Source: Gammaproteobacteria bacterium (lineage in GTDB: Bacteria; Pseudomonadota; Gammaproteobacteria; Ga0077536). Taken from it: a stretch of DNA of 64,000 bases. Location: NCBI GenBank assembly GCA_024235015.1, contig JACKNG010000001.1, positions 682,001 through 746,000 on the forward strand, written 5' to 3'. Below the pieces are notes generated by a model. The model was given only the letters and a program-made list of their open reading frames with translations. It had not been told where the DNA came from and made no database searches. A program made the translations under genes and the position numbers. Below, piece by piece: positions 1-7,699 of the stretch (position 1 is the first letter of the stretch; each line of letters starts with the position of its first letter).

Positions 1-436
1 TGACGATGGCGCCGCCACGGCCGTGATCGCGCATGCGCCGCCCGGCCTCCACGCACATGAAGAAGTAACCGCGCAGGTTGACGTCGACGGTCTTCTCGAA
101 CGAGGCGACGTCGGTGTCGAGGATGTGGCCGTAATAGGGATTCGCGGCGGCGTTGTTGACCAGGATGTCGAGGCGGTCGCCGTGGCTGCGGTGGAACCAC
201 GTCCAGAAGGCCTCGATCGATTCCATGCGCCCGATGTGGCAGGCACGGGCCTCGGCACTGCCGCCGCCGCGGCGGATGAGTTCGACGGTCTCCGCGCAAC
301 CGTCCTCGCCACGGCTCAGGGCGACGACGTGGGCGCCGTATTCGCCGAGGATGAGCGCGATCGACTGGCCGATGCCGCGACTGGCGCCGGCGACGACCGC
401 CAGCTTGCCGTCGAGATTGAACTGATCGCGTGCCAT
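1..436 (-). CDS. SDR-family oxidoreductase, N-terminal part (runs off window)
   Basis: The gene begins with ATG at 436 and runs off the left edge, so about 145 N-terminal residues are visible. Near residues 15-23 it has a Rossmann glycine motif of SDR type (AGASRGIG), and around residue 92 the NNAA motif of classical short-chain dehydrogenases/reductases. These bind NAD(P)(H) and oxidise or reduce alcohol and keto groups on varied substrates. The catalytic YxxxK motif would lie beyond the window, so activity and substrate cannot be judged. It is divergent from the secreted dikinase-like gene on the plus strand, with about 160 bp between the starts. The family call is secure; the substrate is unknown. 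Confidence 0.9.
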   Translation of the reverse strand, partial: MARDQFNLDGKLAVVAGASRGIGQSIALILGEYGAHVVALSRGEDGCAETVELIRRGGGSAEARACHIGRMESIEAFWTWFHRSHGDRLDILVNNAAANPYYGHILDTDVASFEKTVDVNLRGYFFMCVEAGRRMRDHGRGGAIV

Positions 437-497
437 GGCATCCCTCCGCTTAGCCCGGATTGCGGCAGCGGCCCCCGTGGCCACCGCGTGGCGGCGC

Positions 498-503
498 ACT
501 ATA
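498..503 (-). promoter_or_regulatory. Putative -10 box for the SDR gene
   Basis: Read on the minus strand this is TATAGT, an AT-rich hexamer in very GC-rich DNA, about 60 bp upstream of the SDR start. I do not see a convincing -35 box. Confidence 0.35.
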
Positions 504-551
504 GCAGGCGGCCCGGCGGCGACGCGCTCGCCGGGCGGGAAGGGCGGGCGC

Positions 552-557
552 TATGAT
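552..557 (+). promoter_or_regulatory. Putative -10 box for the secreted dikinase-like gene
   Basis: TATGAT lies 41 bp before the ATG at 598. It overlaps an earlier in-frame ATG at 553, which argues that 553 is not the translation start and that the start at 598, followed directly by a signal peptide, is right. Confidence 0.4.
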
Positions 558-597
558 GACGCCCTGCCCAGCCCCGAACACCGGACCAGCCGAAACG

Positions 598-3504
598 ATG
601 CGCCCGTTGCCTGCCCTCGCCCTCGTCGTGTCCCTTGCCGCCCTCGCGCCGTCGGCTATGGCCGCTGGCAACGCGGACGCCGATCCCCGTATCCAGGCCA
701 TGAAGGAAGGTGCCCGCGGCCCCTTCGCCCGCATCCGCTGGTTCTGCAAGGACGGCACCCGGCTGCCACCGACGCCGTCGGCCTGCGAACCGTACGGCGG
801 CGGCGCCCAGCACGGCGAGTGGTCGGAAACCACGCGCGCGCTGCGCGAGGCCGGCTACCGCATCGCCAACGTCTATGCCGATCTCGACATCGATGGCCTG
901 CTCGGCGGCGCCGATCCGGCACCCGCCGTGGCGCAGATGGCGATCGAACAGTTCCTGATGCGCATCGACGACGGCTGGATCCTGCGCCGTGCCCGCTACT
1001 ACCGCGGCGCGCTGCAGGAGGAAGGCGAACGCGCCGGTGCCCGCCGCCTGCTGCTGGCCATGGCGGCGGACCCGCGCTGGAGCGGTTCGCACTTCCTGGC
1101 CTGGCGTGCCCTGGCCGGCTTCCTGCCCCACGGCGCGGACACCGCCTCGGCCCGCGCCGTGCGCCAGGATGCCGCCAACCTGGTCCAGCGCGATCCCGAT
1201 TTCCGCGATCTCAAGAACAAGATCCACGTCGCGCCGTCCGCCGCCGACGCCGCCGCCGTGCGCGCCTACGCCGCCGGCCGCGACGACGCCGAGCTGGCGT
1301 CGGCGCTGAACGCCCTGGCCGACGACATCGATGCCCTCTACACGCTCGACATCGGCACCGCGCTGGCCGACCTCACGGCCCGTCTCGACAGCGCCGATCC
1401 CTCGCTCGCCGCCGCGCTCGGCGAGGCGCGCACGGCACTGGCAGCGGGCGCTTCGCCGCGCGCCCGCTTCGCCGCCAGCGCGACCCTGCTGGCCGCACTG
1501 CGCGATGCCGTGACGCGCAGCGCCGATGCTTCGCTCCGCCTGCGCCTGCTCGACACCGGGCGGCTGGTCGAGGCGGAACATTTCGCCGCTGCCAGCGCGC
1601 TCGCCGGCACCATCGCCACCCTCGACCGCCGCACGCGGCTCGCCCTGCTCGGCGACACCGCCGACGCCCTCTACGGCACCGGCCTCATCTCCACCCGCCA
1701 GCGCCGGGCAATCGCCGCGGCCCTCGGCGCGCTCACCTCCGACCCGCTCACGCTGGCCGCGTACCGGCGCGAGATCGACTACCTCGGCCTGGTGCCGGCG
1801 TGGGGCGATCGCAGCCTGCAATTCGTGTTCGGCCGCGGCCAGGACAAGCTGGCCGAGATCGAACCGCTCGCCCGCCTGTTCATCCAGGACCAGCTGCGCG
1901 GCAGCCCGCTGTTCTTCTACGCCGCGCTGATCGACGGCCTGCAGCGCGATGCCAACCGCCTGGCCGGGGTCGAGCACCGCCTGTTCGACACCGAGACCGG
2001 CGGCGGCCTGCGTGCACTGAATCCCGGTCTCGCGCGCGGCGTGCTGCGTGACGGCCGCGGCCTCGACGTCGCCGGCTTCGCCGCCGACGGCATCTACCTG
2101 CTGCCGGAGACAGTGGCCGACCTGCCGCCGGTGGCGGGCATCCTTACCGCCGGCGAGGGCAACCCGCTCTCGCACGTACAGCTGCTGGCGCGCAACCTCG
2201 GCATCCCCAACGTCGCCGTCGATGCCAGCCTCCTCGACCTGCTCGCCGCCCACCAGGGCGAGCGCGTGGTGCTGGCGGTGAGTGCCGGTGGTGCGGTCCA
2301 CCTCGTGCCCGACGGCGCGGACTACGCCGCCCTGTTCGAACAGGCCAGCAGTGGCCCCACGCATCTCATCGAGCCCGAGCTCGACAAGCTCGATCTCACG
2401 CGGCGCGAACCGGTCGACCTCGCCGATCTGCGCGCCGACGACTCCGGCCGCATCGTCGGCCCCAAGGCGGCCAAGCTCGGCGAACTCAAGGCCCATTACC
2501 CCGCCGCCGTGGCCGACGGCATCGCCATTCCCTTCGGCGTCTTCCGCGCCCTGCTCGACGGTCCCGCACCGGACGGCAGCGGCCCGATGTTCGACTACAT
2601 CGTGGCCGGTTACCGCGCGTTGGAAGCGCTCCCACCGGGCAGCACCGCGCGCGAAGCGGCCACCGAGCGCCTGCGCAGCACCCTCTACGACTGGGTCGAG
2701 CACAGCCGCGTGCCGGCAGCGCTCGCGGCCGACCTCGACCGCCGCCTGAGCGCCCTGCTCGGCCCGCCCGGCAGCTACGGCGTGTTCGTGCGCAGCGACA
2801 CCAACGTCGAGGACCTGCCCGGCTTCACCGGCGCCGGTCTCAACCTCACCCTGCCCAACGTGGTCGGCTTCGACGCCCTGCTCGCGGCCATTCCCGAGGT
2901 GTGGGCCTCGCCGTTCACGGCGCGCGCCTTCGCCTGGCGCCAGGCCCTGATGCGCGAGCCCGAGCACGTCTATCCGGCGGTGCTGCTGCTGCAGAGCGTC
3001 GATGCCGACAAGTCCGGCGTGCTGGTCACCCAGGACATCGATTCGGGCGACCGCGGCTGGTTGTCGGTGGCCGTCAACGAGGGCGTCGGTGGCGCCGTCG
3101 ACGGCCAGTCCTCCGAATCCCTGCGGATCGAGATGGCGAGCGGCCGGGTACGCCTGATGGCCCAGGCCAGTGCACCGCTGCGGCGCCAGGTCGACCCCGC
3201 CGGCGGCATCGTCAAGCTGCCGGCGAGCGGCGCCGACACGGTGCTGCAGCCCGCCGAGATCGCACGCCTGATCGCCTTCGCCCGCGACCTGCCGACGCAG
3301 TTCCCCTCGATCGTCGACGCCGACGGCCGCGCCGCCCCGGCCGACGTCGAGTTCGGCTTCCAGGACGGCGAACTGCGCCTGTTCCAGATCCGGCCCTTCC
3401 TCGACAATGCCGCCGCGCGCGGCAACCAGTACCTGGTCGACATGGACCCGGCGCCGGCCAGCCTGGCCACCGTCACGGTCGACCTCGGAGGCATTCCGCA
3501 ATGA
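598..3504 (+). CDS. Secreted dikinase-like protein (phosphohistidine + PPDK-type ATP-binding domains)
   Basis: This is a 968-residue protein. Its first residues form a clear signal peptide (MR, a hydrophobic stretch, then an AMA cleavage site near residue 22), so it should act outside the cytoplasm. About 480 residues that I do not recognise follow. A PEP-utiliser-type mobile domain comes next, with LSHVQLLARN and the presumed phosphorylatable His near residue 526. The C-terminal half is a PPDK/PEP-synthase N-terminal type ATP-grasp domain: KAAKLGELK and IPFGVF after about residue 617, and VRSDTNVEDLPGF with Arg at about 732. The order His domain then ATP domain is the reverse of PEP synthase and matches plant glucan and phosphoglucan water dikinases, whose LSHV..RARN and PFGVF motifs it resembles. 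I see no PEP-binding barrel domain. It overlaps the next gene by ATGA, so the two are probably translated together. The substrate is unknown. Confidence 0.8.
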   Translation: MRPLPALALVVSLAALAPSAMAAGNADADPRIQAMKEGARGPFARIRWFCKDGTRLPPTPSACEPYGGGAQHGEWSETTRALREAGYRIANVYADLDIDGLLGGADPAPAVAQMAIEQFLMRIDDGWILRRARYYRGALQEEGERAGARRLLLAMAADPRWSGSHFLAWRALAGFLPHGADTASARAVRQDAANLVQRDPDFRDLKNKIHVAPSAADAAAVRAYAAGRDDAELASALNALADDIDALYTLDIGTALADLTARLDSADPSLAAALGEARTALAAGASPRARFAASATLLAALRDAVTRSADASLRLRLLDTGRLVEAEHFAAASALAGTIATLDRRTRLALLGDTADALYGTGLISTRQRRAIAAALGALTSDPLTLAAYRREIDYLGLVPAWGDRSLQFVFGRGQDKLAEIEPLARLFIQDQLRGSPLFFYAALIDGLQRDANRLAGVEHRLFDTETGGGLRALNPGLARGVLRDGRGLDVAGFAADGIYLLPETVADLPPVAGILTAGEGNPLSHVQLLARNLGIPNVAVDASLLDLLAAHQGERVVLAVSAGGAVHLVPDGADYAALFEQASSGPTHLIEPELDKLDLTRREPVDLADLRADDSGRIVGPKAAKLGELKAHYPAAVADGIAIPFGVFRALLDGPAPDGSGPMFDYIVAGYRALEALPPGSTAREAATERLRSTLYDWVEHSRVPAALAADLDRRLSALLGPPGSYGVFVRSDTNVEDLPGFTGAGLNLTLPNVVGFDALLAAIPEVWASPFTARAFAWRQALMREPEHVYPAVLLLQSVDADKSGVLVTQDIDSGDRGWLSVAVNEGVGGAVDGQSSESLRIEMASGRVRLMAQASAPLRRQVDPAGGIVKLPASGADTVLQPAEIARLIAFARDLPTQFPSIVDADGRAAPADVEFGFQDGELRLFQIRPFLDNAAARGNQYLVDMDPAPASLATVTVDLGGIPQ

Positions 3505-4805
3505 ACCCGCGTTTCGCCGCACCCACCCGCGCCGCCGTGTTCGGCAGCGCCCTCGCCCTGCTGCCGACGATGGCCGGCGCCTGGCCGCTGGACGACGCCG
3601 ACGGCACCGACATCGGCCGCCTCGAATACATGCGCCGGGTCGAGGCCGGCACCCTGCCGGGTTCGAAACAACCCAAGGGTGCGTTGCTGCCGACCAGCGC
3701 GGTCGACCTGCGCCTGCTCGACCGGCCCGATTTCAGCGTGCCGCCGGTCGATGCCGAGTTCAGCGCCCAGGTGCGCGGCCTGCTCGGCACCAACGCCGAT
3801 CGCTACGCCATCGCCGTGCTCGACCTGTCCGAGCCCGACACCCCGGTCTACGCCGAGCACAACATCGACGTACGTTACAACCCGGGCAGCGTCGGCAAGC
3901 TGCTGGTAGCGGTGGCCTGGATGCAGGCACTGGCCGATCGCTTCCCCGACGACCTCGACGCGCGCTGGGCGCTGCTGCGCGACACCCACATCGAGGCCGA
4001 CGACGTCGTCTACACCGACAGCCACACCGTGCGCCGCTGGGACCGCGAGCACGAGAAGCTCATCCGCCGCGCCCTGCAGGCAGGCGACCCGGGTACCCTG
4101 TTCGAGTTCCTCGACTGGATGATCTCGCCGAGCTCCAACGCCTCGGCCTCGGTGCTGATCCGCCAGGCCATGCTGCTCAACCATTTCGGCCCGGCCTACC
4201 CGGTCTCCAGCGCCGACGCCGCCGCCTTCTTCAAGGCCACGCCGCGGGCCGAGCTCGAGCAACTGCTCGAACGCACCCTGCAGGCGCCGCTCGCGCGCAA
4301 CGGCTTCGATCTCCACCAGTTGCGCCAGGGCAGCCTGTTCACCCGTAACGGCAAGAAGCTCGTCTCCGGCACCACCAGCCACGCCACGCCGCGCGCGCTG
4401 ATGAAGCTGCTCATCGCCATCGAGCAGGGCAAGGTCGTCGACGAGTTCTCCTCGCGCATCCTCAAGAAACTGATGTACGTGACCGAGCGGCGCATTCGCT
4501 ATGCGTCGTCGCCGGCGCTGAACGAGGCCGCGGTCTACTTCAAGAGCGGCTCGCTGTTCCGCTGCGAGCCCGAGCCCGATTTCGTCTGCCGCGCCTACCA
4601 GGGCAACAAGCTGAACCTCATGCACTCGGTGGCGATCATCGAGTCGCCGGCGGCGGAACGCCACCTGCATTACCTCGTGGTGGTGATGTCGAACATCCTC
4701 AGGAAGAACTCGGCGGTCGACCACCAGAGCTTCGGCACTGCGCTCGAACTGCTGCTGCGCAAGCGGCACGCGCAGGCGTCGACCGTCGCCGCGCCGGCCG
4801 AGTGA
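3501..4805 (+). CDS. Secreted SxxK serine hydrolase (class A beta-lactamase fold)
   Basis: This is a 434-residue protein with a signal peptide (AGA before Trp28). It carries all three active-site elements of the penicillin-recognising serine hydrolase superfamily: SVGK at 130-133 (nucleophile Ser130), SSN at 211-213, and KSGS at 348-351. It is longer than a typical class A beta-lactamase, which has about 290 residues; the extra length is about 90 residues before the fold and extended loops. Its start overlaps the stop of the dikinase-like gene. The family includes beta-lactamases, DD-peptidases and esterases, and the sequence does not decide among them. It faces a second SxxK hydrolase tail to tail. 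Nothing here shows drug resistance. Confidence 0.85.
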   Translation: MNPRFAAPTRAAVFGSALALLPTMAGAWPLDDADGTDIGRLEYMRRVEAGTLPGSKQPKGALLPTSAVDLRLLDRPDFSVPPVDAEFSAQVRGLLGTNADRYAIAVLDLSEPDTPVYAEHNIDVRYNPGSVGKLLVAVAWMQALADRFPDDLDARWALLRDTHIEADDVVYTDSHTVRRWDREHEKLIRRALQAGDPGTLFEFLDWMISPSSNASASVLIRQAMLLNHFGPAYPVSSADAAAFFKATPRAELEQLLERTLQAPLARNGFDLHQLRQGSLFTRNGKKLVSGTTSHATPRALMKLLIAIEQGKVVDEFSSRILKKLMYVTERRIRYASSPALNEAAVYFKSGSLFRCEPEPDFVCRAYQGNKLNLMHSVAIIESPAAERHLHYLVVVMSNILRKNSAVDHQSFGTALELLLRKRHAQASTVAAPAE

Positions 4806-4820
4806 TGTCGATGGGGGTGG

Positions 4821-4840
4821 CGGGCGGGCGAGGCCGCCCG
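4821..4840. terminator. Hairpin between convergent genes
   Basis: A 7-bp GC stem (CGGGCGG / CCGCCCG) with a 6-nt loop lies in the 46-bp gap between the two convergent SxxK hydrolase genes. There is no clear T tract on either side, so a bidirectional terminator role is inferred from position. Confidence 0.4.
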
Positions 4841-4851
4841 GGCGACGCGCC

Positions 4852-5733
4852 CTACTTGCGGGCGAGCTGCGAGGGATACATCGAGTCGTGCAGGGTGCGC
4901 GCGATCAGCGGCAGCCACTCGCCGCCGCGCGGATCCTCGGCCAGCGCGACCAGGATGTAGCTGCCGCGCGGTGTCTCGACGATGGCGCTGTCGGCATGCC
5001 ACTGCCGCCAGGTGCCCGACTTGCGGAAGATCTCGACGTTGCGGCCGTGCAGGCCCTTGACGAACTTGTGGAAGATCGCCGGCCGCGACAGCATCGACTT
5101 CATCTCGGCGTTGAGGTCGGGGCGCAGCAGCTGGCCGCTCTCGAGCAGGTAGTAGAAGCGCGCCACCTGCATCACCGTCGCGCCGTGCGAGATGTTGTGC
5201 AGCGGGTCGCGCTCGAAAGCCGGGCGTGGACCGTATTCCTTGCCCACCCACAGGCCGCCGTTGGTGGCGGTGTCGTAGAACTTGAAGCGGCTCGAGGCCA
5301 GGATCTGGTTGACCCGCCGCTTGCCAACGAGGTTCATGACCCGCGTCGCCTCGACGTTCGAGGACACCCGGATCATCTCGTTGAGCGACTTGCGCAGCTT
5401 CGGCGTGAGGGTCATGTTGCCGCGCTCGACGTCGTAGAGCGCGGCGAGCAGGATGCCGATCTTGGGCAGGCTCGCGGCGTACATCATCTCGTCGCCGTTG
5501 ACGCTCGCGACCCGCGGGTGTTCGAGGCGGGTGACGTCGACCAGGGCCACGGCGAGGTGTCCGCGGCGCACCGCCGCGTCGAGGCCGATACGGTCGAGGC
5601 CACGTTCGAGCAGGCGTTGCAGGCGGGGGTCGGCGGAATCGCGCAGCGAGGGGAAATCGGCGGCACCGGCTGCGTGGCTCGCACAGACGGTGAAAAGCAC
5701 CACGCATGCCGCTAGGATGTACCGCACTCTCAT
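4852..5733 (-). CDS. Secreted SxxK serine hydrolase (class A beta-lactamase-like)
   Basis: This 293-residue protein starts at the ATG at 5733, which is followed by a signal peptide (about 20 hydrophobic residues, then ASHA/AGAA cleavage region). Active-site motifs are SLPK at 88-91, SSN at 124-126 and KSGT at 238-241, the usual order and spacing of class A beta-lactamase-type serine hydrolases. It has the usual family length, unlike its 434-residue neighbour, and the two differ outside the motifs. I see no convincing class A omega-loop glutamate motif, so peptidase or amidase activity on cell-wall material is as likely as beta-lactam hydrolysis. It is divergent from the NTP/NDP-exchanger-like gene, with 54 bp between the starts. 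Confidence 0.85.
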   Translation of the reverse strand: MRVRYILAACVVLFTVCASHAAGAADFPSLRDSADPRLQRLLERGLDRIGLDAAVRRGHLAVALVDVTRLEHPRVASVNGDEMMYAASLPKIGILLAALYDVERGNMTLTPKLRKSLNEMIRVSSNVEATRVMNLVGKRRVNQILASSRFKFYDTATNGGLWVGKEYGPRPAFERDPLHNISHGATVMQVARFYYLLESGQLLRPDLNAEMKSMLSRPAIFHKFVKGLHGRNVEIFRKSGTWRQWHADSAIVETPRGSYILVALAEDPRGGEWLPLIARTLHDSMYPSQLARK

Positions 5734-5787
5734 GGGTTCCGGATTCTGCCCGTAAATCCCCGCGCCGACAATGAAAATATTCGTGTC

Positions 5788-7053
5788 ATGAGCCCGCCGA
5801 CGGCGTCCGGCCCAGGCCCGCGGCCGGCCCTGATGGGGCGCGCGGTGATGCTGTTCGTCAGCTTCCTGCTGGTGATCCTGGCCTATTACCAGGTCAAGGC
5901 GGCGAGCCGCTCGCTGCTGCTCGAACACGGCGGCACCGAGGCCTTTCCCTACGTCTGGATCGGCTCCGCGCTGACCCTGCTCGCCTTCATCGGCGTCTAC
6001 AACCGGCTGGTCGAACGCCTCAGTCGCCTGCAGGTGGTGGTCGGCTCGCTGTTCGCCTTCGCCGCCATCCTGGTCGCCTTCCGCGTCGCCCTCAGCGACG
6101 GCGGCATCACCACCGTGGTCGCCTTCTACATCTTCGTCGACCTCTTCAGCGTGGTCCTGGTCGAGCAGTTCTGGAGCCTCGCCAACAGCATCACCCGGCT
6201 CGACGAAGGCCATCGCAGTTACTGGTTCATCGCCACCGGCGGGCTGGTCGGCGGCGTCGCCGGCGGCCTGGTCGCCGCCGGCCTGTTGCGCTACACGGCC
6301 ATGCACACCGTCGACCTGCTGCTGTCCTGCGCCGCGATGCTGCTGGTGACCGGGCTGGTCAACCTGGCCATGGGACGGCGCGGCGCCTTCGTCGAGGTCG
6401 CCGAGGAACCGCGCATTCCGCTGCGCGGTGAGGGCTTGCGCGCGGTACTGCGCAATCGCTACCTGGTGCTCATCGCCCTGGTCGTGTGCCTGTCGCAGCT
6501 GGCCGAACCGGTGGTCGAGTTCCAGTTCCTGCGCGCGATCGCCGAAGCGTTCCCCGGCACCGACGAGCGCACCGATTTCATCTCGCGCTTCTTCAGCGTG
6601 ATGGGCTTCGTCTCGATCGGGGTCAACCTCTTCGTGACCCCGGCCGTGCACCGCTACCTCGGCACCATCGCCGGGCTCGCGGTGCAACCCGTCGTCCTCG
6701 CCATGGTCACCCTCGGCTACAGCGTCAAGCCGACGCTCGGCATGGCGGCGACGATGAAGATCGCCGACCGCGGCTTGTCCTATTCGATCAACCGCGCGTC
6801 GAAGGAAATCCTCTTCATCCCCGTCGACCCGGTGCTGACCTTCCAGGCCAAGGCCTGGATCGACATGCTCGGCTACCGCATGTTCAAGGTCCTCGGCTCG
6901 GGCCTCATCGTCGCCGTCACCGCCGCCGTGCCGGCCGCCCTGGTCTCGACCGACCTGGCCTGGCTGACCCTGGTCATCTGCGCGGCCTGGGTGGTGGCCG
7001 TGATCATGCTCGGCGTCGAGCAGCGCCGCGTGCTGGTGCGCGCGGCGGCCTGA
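5788..7053 (+). CDS. NTP/NDP-exchange-transporter-like (Tlc/MFS-type) membrane protein
   Basis: This is a 421-residue polytopic inner-membrane protein with about 11-12 hydrophobic segments. Features such as the tandem SR-S-LLLEH region near residue 40, the FWSLAN segment in the middle (about residue 130) and the late S-NRASKE-LF-P motif resemble the Tlc-type nucleotide transporter branch of the major facilitator superfamily. That family was first known from ATP/ADP exchangers of intracellular bacteria and plastids, but many free-living bacteria have homologues of unknown substrate. ATP/ADP exchange is therefore only a family-level suggestion. The gene follows the divergent SxxK hydrolase gene and is 24 bp upstream of a GST gene. 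Confidence 0.7.
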   Translation: MSPPTASGPGPRPALMGRAVMLFVSFLLVILAYYQVKAASRSLLLEHGGTEAFPYVWIGSALTLLAFIGVYNRLVERLSRLQVVVGSLFAFAAILVAFRVALSDGGITTVVAFYIFVDLFSVVLVEQFWSLANSITRLDEGHRSYWFIATGGLVGGVAGGLVAAGLLRYTAMHTVDLLLSCAAMLLVTGLVNLAMGRRGAFVEVAEEPRIPLRGEGLRAVLRNRYLVLIALVVCLSQLAEPVVEFQFLRAIAEAFPGTDERTDFISRFFSVMGFVSIGVNLFVTPAVHRYLGTIAGLAVQPVVLAMVTLGYSVKPTLGMAATMKIADRGLSYSINRASKEILFIPVDPVLTFQAKAWIDMLGYRMFKVLGSGLIVAVTAAVPAALVSTDLAWLTLVICAAWVVAVIMLGVEQRRVLVRAAA

Positions 7054-7077
7054 CGCGCGCGGCGAAGCGGAGCCGAC

Positions 7078-7680
7078 ATGCCACACGTCTACGGCGACAT
7101 CCATTCCGGCAACTGCTACAAGGTGAAGCTGCTGCTCACCCAGCTCGGCATCGCGCACACCTGGGAACACGTCGACATCCTCGCCGGCGCCACCCACACC
7201 CCGGAATTCCTCGCCATGAATCCCGAGGGCCGGATCCCGCTGGTGCGCCTCGACGACGGTCGCCTGCTGGCGGAATCGAACGCCATTCTCAACTACTACG
7301 CCGAGGGCAGCCCGCTGCTGCCGGCCGATCGCTACCTGCGCGCGCTGGTCCTGCAGTGGCAGTTCTTCGAGCAGTACAGCCACGAGCCCTACATCGCCAC
7401 GCCACGCTACATCGTGCGCTACCTCGGCAACCCACCCGCGCGCCAGGCCGAGCTGGCCGAGCGCCGTCCGCGCGGCTACGCCGCGCTGAACGTGATGGAA
7501 CATCACCTGGCGGGTGCGGACTTCTTCGTCGGCGGGCATTACACCATCGCCGACATCAGCCTCTACGCCTATACCCACGTCGCGCCCGAAGGCGGCATCG
7601 CGCTCGACGACTTTCCGCGCATCCGCGCCTGGCTCGCGCGCATCGCCGCGCAGCCGGGCCACCTGCCCATGCCGCCCTGA
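7078..7680 (+). CDS. Glutathione S-transferase family protein
   Basis: This is a 200-residue protein with the two-domain GST plan. The N-terminal thioredoxin-like domain has the SGNCYKVKL start helix, the cis-Pro segment GRIPLV and the glutathione-binding ESNAIL motif near residue 65. An all-helical C-terminal domain with the ADFFVGG..TIADIS signature follows. It presumably conjugates or reduces an unknown electrophile using glutathione. It lies in a short plus-strand run with an enoyl-CoA hydratase and a PPOX-type protein, separated from the former by 19 bp, which suggests a shared transcript. The family is clear; the substrate is not. Confidence 0.92.
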   Translation: MPHVYGDIHSGNCYKVKLLLTQLGIAHTWEHVDILAGATHTPEFLAMNPEGRIPLVRLDDGRLLAESNAILNYYAEGSPLLPADRYLRALVLQWQFFEQYSHEPYIATPRYIVRYLGNPPARQAELAERRPRGYAALNVMEHHLAGADFFVGGHYTIADISLYAYTHVAPEGGIALDDFPRIRAWLARIAAQPGHLPMPP

Positions 7681-7699
7681 CCGAGAGGACTCCTGACCG

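Noticed and set aside
553..597. An earlier ATG start for the secreted dikinase-like protein
   Set aside because: The ATG at 553 falls inside the likely -10 box TATGAT and would put 15 Pro/Thr residues before a signal peptide that begins properly at 598.
499..3522. A 1007-codon open frame on the minus strand opposite the secreted dikinase-like gene
   Set aside because: Its product would be rich in Gly, Ala, Arg and Gln with no motifs, while the plus-strand frame has a signal peptide and conserved domains. Long antisense frames are expected in DNA this GC-rich.
3501..5733. Reading the SxxK hydrolases as antibiotic resistance genes
   Set aside because: Motifs only show superfamily membership; there is no mobile element, resistance gene cluster or class-defining omega-loop evidence.
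5734..7662. Long minus-strand open frame across the transporter and GST genes, continuing in frame with the SxxK hydrolase
   Set aside because: The extension before the signal peptide at 5733 has no recognisable domain and is antisense to two well-supported genes.
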